Source of the DNA: Amoeboradix gromovi | Lineage: Eukaryota > Sanchytriomycota > Sanchytriomycetes > Sanchytriales > Sanchytriaceae | Direction: 5' to 3' | DNA length: 13,549 nucleotides | NCBI GenBank assembly: GCA_018985225.1 | Contig: JADGIF010000232.1 | Location: forward strand, 1-13,549 | Made by a program: the position numbers and the translations under genes | In this document: in pieces, positions 6,799 to 13,549 of the stretch | Layout: each line of letters opens with the position of its first letter | How positions within the stretch are numbered: position 1 is the stretch's first letter | The notes under the pieces: generated by a model | The model's input: only the letters and a program-made list of their open reading frames with translations | Database searches by the model: none | Told to the model about the DNA's origin: nothing

Positions 6799-9201
6799 AT
6801 GAGTTATCCTCGATATGAACAGGGAAGTAGTTTTGGAGCAGTAGCAGACAGCTTGTGCAATAGTGTTGGATTTAAAAAGTTTATTATTTGTTCTGGAGGT
6901 TATGGTATCAAGATGTACAACTCTAATAGCGGGAATTTTACTGAAAAAGTTTTCAAACAAACAGTGTCTTGCTTAGATATTCACCTCAACAGGTTAGCAA
7001 TTGGATTCCAAAATGGCGATATAGTTGTAATAGAACTTGATCTGAAAGCTTTTAGTGTCAACGAATCTAAAGTTATCTTGCAAGCCTCTAATCACTCTCA
7101 AGGCGTTAGAGCCATTTCCATTTTTGATGACTACGTATCTTCATCCTCATCGAATGATATTATAGTGCATAGCATCCAGGCGCAGCAAGTCATTGGTCGC
7201 CTACAAGGTCATACTGATTCTGTTACCAAAATGCAGTTTTATAAAAACGCCAACGATGTGTATCTGACTAGTGTAAGCAAAGATACTCTGTTAAAAGTAT
7301 GGTCTTTAGACATATTAGAGTGTCTAGACACTGCAGTGGGTCATCGGGCTGAGATATGGGATACTCGTATTTTGCGTAAGCATTCATCCGAACTTGAGAT
7401 TCTAATCCTGACTGGTGGTAATGATGGTATCAATTTATGGTGCATTGATCTCACCGACATTGGTAGAAAAGAGAAAAGCTGCATTCTTGAATCTTCGGTT
7501 TCTAATAACAAAACAAGTTGTCTGAACGTTTGTGGGTCTTATTTATTTGCAGGCTCGAACCTTAAATGTGTCATTTATGAATTCACAACTAAACGAAAAG
7601 ATTCCAAGCATTCTTTCAAACAGATATCAGAATGTTTTTGTAAATCTCATGTGAAAAGCATAGATTTCTTAACTCTAGCAAGAGATAAAATCAAATATTT
7701 TGCGTCTACAGCAAACAACGCTCTGGAAGTCAAACAGTTTATTGTTGAATCTAAATCTTGTGATTCTCTCATAGTCGCTGATAAAAAGGGGCATAAACAT
7801 GAAATAAGGATTTGTACCCTCTCTCAAGATGATGTCTTTATTGCAACTGCTTCTAAATCTGAGATATGCATATGGAACATTAAAGATAGATCTAACCCTC
7901 AGTTTGTTAGAAATATTGAACTACTTGGCACACGTAGCTTGATATTTGTACCTGGAAACCAATTTATAATTGTAGGAGATGAAAAGGGCAAGTTATACGT
8001 AATTGAAGTGGACAATGACAACATTGAAGAAATATCTGGACATAATTCTGATGTATGGAGAATCGATATGCTTCCTAAACAATCTGGGATTATCACATGC
8101 GGAGATAAGAGACTAAATGTTTATAATTTTAAGATTATACATAGAGAGACGTCAACCAGTGTTCCTTTGTTGCTAAGCCATATCAGCACCGCCGAATTGA
8201 CTACAAATGTATTGTGTTGTGCTTGTAATAATGATTTCATAGCTGTTTCCTTGCTCGACAACACCATCAGGCTGCTATATATAGACTCATTAAAGCCGTA
8301 CCTGGTGCTATACGGTCATAATCTTCCAGCAATTAGCTTGTGTTTTATGAATGAGAAGCTGATTTCTGGCTCTGCAGATAAATCTACGCGAGTTTGGGGT
8401 TTAGATTACGGTGACTGTCGCAAGATCCTTAAAATACACCATGAACGTATATCAGGTGTTGCAGAATTAAAGCATGATGGCTATTTGGCAAGCAGTGAGG
8501 GTCCTGTTCAAACTTGCATTAGCTGTGATAGAAAGGGCAACATCTATTACTGGGACACACAATCTTTTCAAATAGTACAGAGATTCAAATCTCACCGCGG
8601 CGATATAACTAGTATAGCCAGTGCAAATCATGGAGATTGGTTTATTTCCACTGGAAAAGATAGGTTAATAACATTTTGGAATAGAACAGATGACGAGGTA
8701 TTTTTGCAGGAAGAATTTGACAAGCAAATGGATGACAATGTTGAACTAGAACTAGTTATGAATGCATGTGATGGAAAAGCAGATAGATCAATAACAGCAA
8801 TAAAAGCCGGAGAGAGATTGTTGAATGCTATAGAACTTTGTGCTCCTGGATACAACGAGTCCATCTTCAAGTCTTTAAGAAAGACACCTCACGAATACTT
8901 GTTGGCTGAGTTTGAGAAGTGCAAACTACCTGATCTAGAATCTGCACTTACATTACTAAAATATGAACATGTGGCTGTATTGTTTACATTCTTGGAGGAC
9001 TGTTTAGACAAAGAGTGGAACATTATATTAGTAGCAAGAGTTTTAATATTTTTAGTCCAGTTGTACCAAAAACAATTATCGAATTTCAAAAATATGGCTA
9101 CAACTTTGGATAGGTTGTCAGATAAGCTGCAAAAAAACCTATCCATTCATAGAGACATTGTTGGAATGAATCTGGCAGTGTTATCAGTAAAGCAGAAATA
9201 A
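6799..9201 (+). CDS. UTP12: Utp12/Dip2 (WDR3) U3 snoRNP WD40 protein
   Basis: Nucleolar UTP-B component of the small-subunit processome, needed for early 18S rRNA maturation. The gene is intron-free. I chose the ATG at 6799 (801 aa) because family members start with a Y-x-R-[YF]-E...FG motif shortly after Met, here MSYPRYEQGSSFGAV; an ATG nine codons earlier (6772) is in frame. Numbered from 6799, WD repeats are clear at about 137-171 (GHTDSV...LLKVWSLD), 181-217 (GHRAEIWDTR...INLW), 331-361, 413-443, 505-536 (GSADKSTRVWGLDYGDC) and 598-628 (ITFWNRTDDEVFLQEE), consistent with tandem propellers. After an acidic linker, residues about 665-795 form the Utp12 C-terminal domain (IKAGERLLNAIEL near its start, RDIVGMNLAVL at its end). 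S. cerevisiae Dip2 is about 943 aa, so this one is compact. An AATAAA follows at about 9222. Confidence 0.93.
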   Translation: MSYPRYEQGSSFGAVADSLCNSVGFKKFIICSGGYGIKMYNSNSGNFTEKVFKQTVSCLDIHLNRLAIGFQNGDIVVIELDLKAFSVNESKVILQASNHSQGVRAISIFDDYVSSSSSNDIIVHSIQAQQVIGRLQGHTDSVTKMQFYKNANDVYLTSVSKDTLLKVWSLDILECLDTAVGHRAEIWDTRILRKHSSELEILILTGGNDGINLWCIDLTDIGRKEKSCILESSVSNNKTSCLNVCGSYLFAGSNLKCVIYEFTTKRKDSKHSFKQISECFCKSHVKSIDFLTLARDKIKYFASTANNALEVKQFIVESKSCDSLIVADKKGHKHEIRICTLSQDDVFIATASKSEICIWNIKDRSNPQFVRNIELLGTRSLIFVPGNQFIIVGDEKGKLYVIEVDNDNIEEISGHNSDVWRIDMLPKQSGIITCGDKRLNVYNFKIIHRETSTSVPLLLSHISTAELTTNVLCCACNNDFIAVSLLDNTIRLLYIDSLKPYLVLYGHNLPAISLCFMNEKLISGSADKSTRVWGLDYGDCRKILKIHHERISGVAELKHDGYLASSEGPVQTCISCDRKGNIYYWDTQSFQIVQRFKSHRGDITSIASANHGDWFISTGKDRLITFWNRTDDEVFLQEEFDKQMDDNVELELVMNACDGKADRSITAIKAGERLLNAIELCAPGYNESIFKSLRKTPHEYLLAEFEKCKLPDLESALTLLKYEHVAVLFTFLEDCLDKEWNIILVARVLIFLVQLYQKQLSNFKNMATTLDRLSDKLQKNLSIHRDIVGMNLAVLSVKQK

Positions 9202-9329
9202 TCAGAACTTGCTTTCAATTAAATAAATGATTTATCGTTCGAAGTAGTTACCTTGCGGAATTCTCAAATTGAGCAAAGAAGATTAATTTTCTTTTCATCA
9301 GCTGCAAACAATCTCAGCCAGAATGTTCT
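9202..9329. other. UTP12 3' flank
   Basis: Short AT-rich spacer with AATAAA at about 9222, a likely polyadenylation signal for UTP12. Nothing else is recognised. Confidence 0.4.
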
Positions 9330-9663
9330 CACATAAAAAAATCACCAAGAGATACAGAATGCAGGCTTTTGTGTTCAGAAATAGTCCAAAGTGAGATCAT
9401 GGTCTTTAGAAGAGGAATAGACGTTGGTGGAATGCAATGAAGCGTTAAATAATCAAATTCGTATATGGCGTGGGACATTGAGGGAATCGATTTGGAGAAG
9501 CGTAAACACAAATCTATATATAGAGATTATATGGTAGCAAGGAACATACACTTGTAATAAAATGCATCCACGCTCAATCTCGTCTAAGGCAGTGGTGGTA
9601 TGAGCAACCATTGAACGAGGCGGTTGGCATTTTCAGTTTCTCTTTGGAAACTCTCGATTTTGC
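9330..9663 (+). repeat. Repeat R3, copy c
   Basis: Matches the reverse complement of 5345-5680 over its whole length: atggtagcaaggaacata, then tgcatcc, caatc, gagcaacca, then ttctctttggaaactctcga. It ends about 30 bp from the HEM13 stop, so it fills the spacer between the converging UTP12 and HEM13 3' ends. Any ancestral frame is broken by several stops. Confidence 0.55.
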
Positions 9664-9692
9664 CACAAATTAAGTATTTTGAAAACATTTTA

Positions 9693-10640
9693 TTAACTAA
9701 CCCACTGTTTTGGTTCTTTCAATACAAGTATAAGATCCTCCGCAAAGTGAGGTGGTTCATGCATGTACTCCCAACTGCTAGTCAATGGTAGGCTCATTAA
9801 AATACTTTCTATTCTAGCACCAGGGGTGTATAGTCCAAACTTAGTTCCACGATCATACACCAAGTTGAATTCAACATACCTGCCTCTGCGGATCTGTTGC
9901 CAGTCTTTTTGCGGTTGAGAAAAATCCATATCTTTGCGTTTTAAGACGATAGGAATGTAAGAAGGTAAAAAAGCATATCCGCAAGCTTTAATAAACTCAA
10001 ATATCTGATCTTTTGGCAAGCCTTTGACTTGAGGCACGGTTTGCAAGTCGGCTAACGGTGCTAAATCGTCTAAAAATATACCGCCAACTCCTCGACACTC
10101 ATTTCTGTGAGGAATATAAAAATATTTGTCACACCAATTCTTAAATGCCGAATAATAAAGAGGGTCATATTTATCGCAAGCTTCCTTTAATTCTTTATGG
10201 AAGTGGATTGCATCTTCCTCGTATAAAATGGAAGGAGTTAAATCAGAGCCACCCCCAAACCAGTAATCTGAAGCATTTGATTCTTCATCAACAATTTCAA
10301 AATACCGATAATTTAAATGAACTGTAGGACAATGAGGGTTCCAAGGATGAAATACCAGAGATATACCTGCAGCAAAAAACTTTACTTTGTCAGCTTTTAT
10401 ATCTTTACCTCTAGACTTCATCTGCATAATAGCTTCCTTTGTCAGTGTCCCTTGTACTACACTAACTCCACATCCAGCCTTTTCGAATACATTTCCTTTT
10501 TGAATAACCATTGTGCGACCGAAGCCGCCTTGCTCTCTTTGCCATTCGTCAACTTTAAATTCAGTTCCATCTATCTCGCTTATTGCACTGCAAATCTTGG
10601 ATTGTAAATCTAACACAAAATCTTCCATTTTATTTCTCAT
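9693..10640 (-). CDS. HEM13: Oxygen-dependent coproporphyrinogen III oxidase
   Basis: Catalyses O2-dependent oxidative decarboxylation of coproporphyrinogen III to protoporphyrinogen IX in heme synthesis. From the ATG at 10640 it is 315 aa, close to yeast Hem13, with homology starting at once (MRNKMEDFVLDLQSKI). Signatures in order: GVSVVQG at about 58-64, HPWNPHCPTVHLNYRYFE at 98-115, WFGGGSDLTP at 127-136, HRNECRGVGGIFLDDL at 178-193 (containing the family's functionally important His), RRGRYVEFNL at 251-260, GTKFGLYTPGARIESILMSL at 265-284. The frame extends upstream to an ATG at 10721, adding 27 residues without any Asp or Glu. That could be a mitochondrial presequence, but this part is repeat R2b, so I prefer 10640. 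Yeast Hem13 is cytosolic. AATAAA overlaps the stop codon. It is intron-free. Confidence 0.95.
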   Translation of the reverse strand: MRNKMEDFVLDLQSKICSAISEIDGTEFKVDEWQREQGGFGRTMVIQKGNVFEKAGCGVSVVQGTLTKEAIMQMKSRGKDIKADKVKFFAAGISLVFHPWNPHCPTVHLNYRYFEIVDEESNASDYWFGGGSDLTPSILYEEDAIHFHKELKEACDKYDPLYYSAFKNWCDKYFYIPHRNECRGVGGIFLDDLAPLADLQTVPQVKGLPKDQIFEFIKACGYAFLPSYIPIVLKRKDMDFSQPQKDWQQIRRGRYVEFNLVYDRGTKFGLYTPGARIESILMSLPLTSSWEYMHEPPHFAEDLILVLKEPKQWVS

Positions 10641-10785
10641 GGAACACATTCTACAAAAACTAGGCACGCTTTTAAAACACGTATGAAAAAAAGAATAATT
10701 CGACGAGCACAAATGGCCCATATATCACATGTGCTTTGTAAGACAACTGCTCACTACTTTTCCACTTCCTTACCGTCGGTCTTTC
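10633..10785 (-). repeat. Repeat R2, copy b, forming the HEM13 leader
   Basis: Matches 4749-4890 from CGGTAAG through GAAGTGGA and ATGGGC to CTAGTTTTTGTAGAATGTGTTC on the minus strand. Its end coincides with the HEM13 start region, so the gene's 5' UTR and probably its core promoter are repeat-derived, or the HEM13 leader was duplicated to 4749-4890. Confidence 0.55.
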
Positions 10786-11110
10786 ACTGCTACTAGTTGG
10801 CTTGTAACTTAAACATTGTGGTTACGCGCACTAGCATTTAGATCCAGGACTTCATTGCGATGGGTACAGTTTCGTAGCCTTGATATCTAAGAGATCTCTG
10901 AATTACTTATATTTGCCATAGTTATCATGATAACTCGGCAGAAAATGAATTTTATTGAATAAACCATTTATCAAGAGCACATGTCTTTTTATACACTCTT
11001 CTTTTCTAGATACTTCGAATGCGAAAAAACGCGACTTCCTCGCTATTCGTCAATAACAGGTAGTTCTAGATCTTGCAGTTCTGAATATGTCAGGTCTAAT
11101 GAAGGAACTA
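10786..11110. other. Intergenic DNA upstream of HEM13
   Basis: No gene recognised. On the minus strand a TATAAAAAG word lies near 10985-10995, about 350 bp upstream of the HEM13 start, farther than usual for a yeast-type TATA box. A short plus-strand frame starting MSGLMKELLISYGLIDIKK (ATG at 11087) ends after 26 codons and is not supported as a gene. Confidence 0.35.
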
Positions 11111-11389
11111 TTAATATCGTATGGACTCATCGACATTAAGAAACTGGTGCAAGAATGGGAAAACTAAATGTTTTTCAACAAAGTGAAATAACGCATTCAG
11201 AGAACACTTGAAGTTACAGGGCAAAGAGACAAAAGACGATAGTTGAATGTATTGAAGCAGTTTCTTGTTTGGAATACTGCGGTGGTCTCTTCTGTCGGGC
11301 TTGTAACTGCCACCACTATGGTAATTTAGCTTCTGCTCTCCATCTACATCATTGTATTTCGTATTAGTGGCCGATCTATACTTTAACAT
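11111..11389 (-). CDS. Hypothetical 92-aa ORF, doubtful
   Basis: ATG-initiated, 92 codons, no recognised domain. The N-terminal half is polar (Asn, Asp, Lys, Tyr); the C-terminal half is hydrophobic and aromatic with two cysteines (LPCNFKCSLNALFHFVEKH). A TATAAA lies about 10 bp upstream of the ATG, inside a small perfect hairpin (AGCTCT/AGAGCT), which is too close for a conventional TATA box. One such frame is about what chance gives in this much intergenic AT-rich DNA. It stands alone between HEM13 and IDI1. Confidence 0.2.
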   Translation of the reverse strand: MLKYRSATNTKYNDVDGEQKLNYHSGGSYKPDRRDHRSIPNKKLLQYIQLSSFVSLPCNFKCSLNALFHFVEKHLVFPFLHQFLNVDESIRY

Positions 11390-11759
11390 AAGCTCTTTAT
11401 AGAGCTACCTTTTCAAGCTTTCCATTGTTAATGTTGATTTTAGTTTAAGTGCAGCCTCATATGACTTGTATAATATACTTTTGAGTATTTTATGATGGGT
11501 CTTGATTATATGATATTTATCTCTTTTTGTTGGATGTTTTGCGACTCTCTATTCTGCTTTCACAGAGAATTTCCCATGTGTTAATTTTTGATGCAATTTC
11601 GTACCAAAATTGGTAGGCCAATCTTACTAGCGCACCTATAAGATCGCTTAGTTTACCTAAGCTGCTGATTAGTATTGTTTGCCTGGTCTTGTCTTTATGT
11701 CTACAGAGTGTATCATAAACTTTTGATTTTATTTTCAAACAAATCTTTTAAAACTTAAA
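11390..11759. other. Intergenic DNA with an ATG-less frame
   Basis: The minus strand has a 73-codon frame (11517-11738) with protein-like composition (LGKLSDLIGALVRLAYQFWY) but no ATG. It could only be expressed as a downstream exon. A possible acceptor (ttttaaaag) lies just upstream of it, with a candidate donor (GTTAAATACC) 32 nt further, which would join it to another ATG-less frame. No homology is recognised, so no gene is called. Confidence 0.3.
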
Positions 11760-11930
11760 ATGATAAGGTATTTAACGGTGCTTGTTCTGAATCTTTGTTC
11801 TTTGCTATACGTTAAACAGATGTGGGATTCCGATGACGATTCATATTTTATTTTACCTACATTTCTAGTTCTGGGACTGGCATTTACAATATTAAAGTGG
11901 TGGGCATTTAACAAGTTTAGACACAATTAG
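11760..11930 (+). CDS. Putative 56-aa small membrane protein
   Basis: ATG to TAG, 56 aa. Two hydrophobic segments, about 3-18 (RYLTVLVLNLCSLLYV) and 29-45 (YFILPTFLVLGLAFTIL), are separated by an acidic loop (WDSDDDS), with a basic tail (NKFRHN). This resembles a hairpin membrane protein of the kind found as small ER or mitochondrial subunits, but I cannot assign a family. It ends 30 bp from the IDI1 stop, tail to tail. A minus-strand frame overlaps it but lacks an ATG. Small size makes chance occurrence possible. Confidence 0.35.
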   Translation: MIRYLTVLVLNLCSLLYVKQMWDSDDDSYFILPTFLVLGLAFTILKWWAFNKFRHN

Positions 11931-11960
11931 AAAGATAATGAGAGCTTATCAGCTGTGAGT

Positions 11961-12560
11961 TCAGTTAAAATTTATTATATTTGGCCAGGGACGCATGTTA
12001 TAAATATCAGTTCTGGACATGATAAGTTTAATCCATGGGGTCATTTCTGATTCTTGGATCATTTCAATTCTGTTTTTTTTCACCCATACAATTTCTGATA
12101 TTTCTTCTTGATTGAATGGGACATCTTGCGAATCCAACTCTCCAATAAATATATGATCTAATTCATGCTCTCCCCAACCATCTTGTTCTGCCCTGTAAAT
12201 AATTTTGCCCATAAATCTTAAATTAAGCGGTACAATTCCCAGCTCGTCAGTCGATTTTCTGTTTATTGCCTCTTCCATCGTCTCTTCCTGGCCATTTATG
12301 CTCAGAGGATGACTGCAACATGAATTGGTCCACTTCAGAGGCCAGGTTACTTTGTATTTAGATCTTTTTTGCAAAAGCAATCGGTTTTGATGAAATAAAA
12401 ATAGGGAAAAGGCCCGATGTAGTGGCAATTGTCTTTCAAGTGCATGGCAGTTAAACTTGGTATCTGTTCCAATTGAATTGTCATTCTTGTCCACCAATAT
12501 ACAGTGTTCTTCCTTTAAGTATCTCAATTGTTTGAAATTAATCGATACTCTTGGTTTCAT
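11961..12560 (-). CDS. IDI1: Isopentenyl-diphosphate delta-isomerase, type I
   Basis: Interconverts IPP and DMAPP at the end of the mevalonate route, supplying sterols, dolichol, ubiquinone and prenyl groups. 199 aa with a Nudix-like fold. Metal ligands by analogy with E. coli Idi are His39, His48 (LPLHRAFSLFLF), His84, Glu131 and Glu133. The catalytic Cys is Cys82 in TNSCCSHPL. The acid pair lies in WGEHELDHIF, and the degenerate Nudix helix is EEAINRKSTDELGI. TPWIKLI near the C-terminus is the family's late conserved block. It is shorter than yeast Idi1 (288 aa), lacking the long N-terminal extension and having a short tail, but all catalytic residues are present. Intron-free, with an ATG at the expected place (MKPRVSINFKQLRYL). 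No peroxisomal or mitochondrial signal is evident. The stop is TGA. Confidence 0.94.
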   Translation of the reverse strand: MKPRVSINFKQLRYLKEEHCILVDKNDNSIGTDTKFNCHALERQLPLHRAFSLFLFHQNRLLLQKRSKYKVTWPLKWTNSCCSHPLSINGQEETMEEAINRKSTDELGIVPLNLRFMGKIIYRAEQDGWGEHELDHIFIGELDSQDVPFNQEEISEIVWVKKNRIEMIQESEMTPWIKLIMSRTDIYNMRPWPNIINFN

Positions 12561-13339
12561 GGGATTGAATGAGATACACTTGCGAAATGACTATGAACTT
12601 GAGACACTCCGTTTATATTTGTTATACTTTATTGTGTCCCACATAATTGTACAATAGCAAACAAGTATACATCCGTTGCAATTTTGAATTAATCCCTAAC
12701 CCAATCCAAGTTTGAGGTCACTGAGATTAGATTAATCTAATCCGAGTATATTGATTTAATTAACAAGAACACTGATTTGAAGCTACTTTTTGTAATATCT
12801 GGGTAGTCAAGGACAAAAATCTGTATTTTCAAACGGTAACTGCAGAAAATTGTAGAAAGACATTGTGCTAAGACAAAATTTACTCGAAAAAAAGATGCAT
12901 AGCAGAGTGTAACACTAAATAAATATTTAAATGCATTCATCACCATTCGAAATCAATACGACTGTAACAGTGGAAAGCATCAATTTGGATACACCAAGTA
13001 AAGTTTTTGAAATAGTGGACAAAGCTACTTTACTTTAGAAGAGATCATACACCTTCCAATGGTGATTTAATTGGATCTACTGGCGCCTCTGCAACAGAGA
13101 TTCTCACTAAGCCATATTCCATCAAGTCGCTTCTCAATACGATGGCATCTCTTTGTTTAAAATCATGTATGCAATTTGGTACAACCATATCATGTCCACG
13201 TGTAATAAGTATTTTCAAGCAAGATTTGCCAACAGAGTCCAACGTTATTTGGAATCAGTTAAGTTGCTCTAGTATTCAGATTAACCTGGATTAATCCATA
13301 GAACTGAATTGGTGTTGAGGCTAGAATAATCTAAACTTA
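12561..13339. other. Intergenic region upstream of IDI1
   Basis: No confident gene. The IDI1 promoter should lie at the left; an ATATAAACGG word occurs near 12606-12616 on the minus strand, about 50 bp from the ATG. A 'tgtgggacac' word near 12641 (minus strand) matches the head of the R1 terminal repeat. A 65-codon minus-strand frame (13045-13242) begins at TTG, not ATG, is protein-like (RGHDMVVPNCIHDF) and matches no family I know. Two homeodomain-like palindromes lie at 12725-12742 and 13287-13298. Confidence 0.35.
12725..12742. promoter_or_regulatory. 18-bp perfect palindrome
   Basis: GATTAGATTAATCTAATC is self-complementary over all 18 bases. It lies about 165 bp upstream of the IDI1 start. 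A related 12-bp palindrome (TGGATTAATCCA) lies at 13287-13298. Palindromes with a GATTAATC core can bind dimeric homeodomain-type factors; a role here is inference only. Confidence 0.25.
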
Positions 13340-13549
13340 CATGTGGGACATCAAATATAAAAACTAGACTAACTCGTATTTAAAGATCTTCTATTATACC
13401 AATTTTCTTTCATTACTTTGAATCCCCTCTTCAAATAAAACTAGAAGACCCTACATCTCTTTCAAATATATGAGGTCTTTGAGCATCTAAGCAAAAGGTG
13501 CATTTTCTTAGACGGTACTCTTATCTAGAGCCATTTTGTAATGTTATAC
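13340..13549 (-). mobile_element. R1 cassette, second copy, inverted and cut by the window end
   Basis: Begins with the same 35-bp terminal repeat (33 of 35 positions equal to 6071-6105), then matches the reverse complement of 6312-6530 to the last base of the window. It lacks about 40 bp present near 6490-6530 of the first copy. The frame equivalent to 6212-6541 has an in-frame TAA and a one-base deletion, so it is a pseudogene-like copy. The other terminus lies beyond the window. Confidence 0.6.

Noticed and set aside
11735-11926. 63-codon minus-strand frame opposite the small membrane ORF
   Set aside because: No ATG and no recognisable domain; best explained as the complement of 11760-11930.
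1-13549. tRNA genes
   Set aside because: No GGTTCGANTCC-type B box with a matching A box was found on either strand in the intergenic regions.

Overview
The window looks like nuclear DNA of an AT-rich fungus, probably yeast-like and possibly host-associated. Four genes belong to eukaryote-wide families: an Rsc8/Swi3 chromatin-remodelling subunit, the Utp12/Dip2 (WDR3) ribosome-biogenesis protein, oxygen-dependent coproporphyrinogen III oxidase (HEM13) and type I isopentenyl-diphosphate isomerase (IDI1). The Rsc8-like protein reads as fungal in type. There are no prokaryotic operon features, no tRNA or rRNA, and no CRISPR array. CTG codons fall where the conserved WD40 pattern wants a hydrophobic residue, so this is not a CTG-serine yeast. 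The closest taxon cannot be fixed from sequence alone.

Layout, left to right. 1-1506: intergenic DNA, with a diverged dispersed repeat over roughly 1-690. 1507-2836 (+): RSC8-like gene with two exons and an intron of only 19 nt. 2848-4080 (-): an unrecognised 410-aa coiled-coil protein whose stop lies 11 bp from the RSC8 stop. 4110-4355 (-): a small cysteine-containing ORF just upstream of it. 4356-6798: repeat-rich, with several diverged repeat families, one of them a 495-bp cassette bounded by 35-bp inverted repeats (6071-6565). 6799-9201 (+): UTP12. 9202-9692: mostly repeat. 9693-10640 (-): HEM13, whose upstream region is itself a repeat copy. 10641-11760: no confident gene. 11760-11930 (+): a 56-codon putative membrane protein, tail to tail with IDI1 (11961-12560, -). 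12561-13549: intergenic, ending inside a second, inverted copy of the 35-bp-TIR cassette.

The genes are unrelated housekeeping functions: chromatin, small-subunit rRNA processing, heme and isoprenoid synthesis. They are not a pathway cluster. Their coding regions are compact and nearly intron-free, and neighbouring 3' ends almost touch, while the spacers are long and filled with old, diverged repeats. Repeat copies abut the 5' ends of UTP12 and HEM13, so their promoters probably lie in repeat-derived DNA. The most unusual items are the 19-nt intron, the TIR-bounded cassette family, and the loss of all cysteines from the ZZ-finger position of the Rsc8-like protein. All similarity statements are from reading by eye; no search or alignment program was run.
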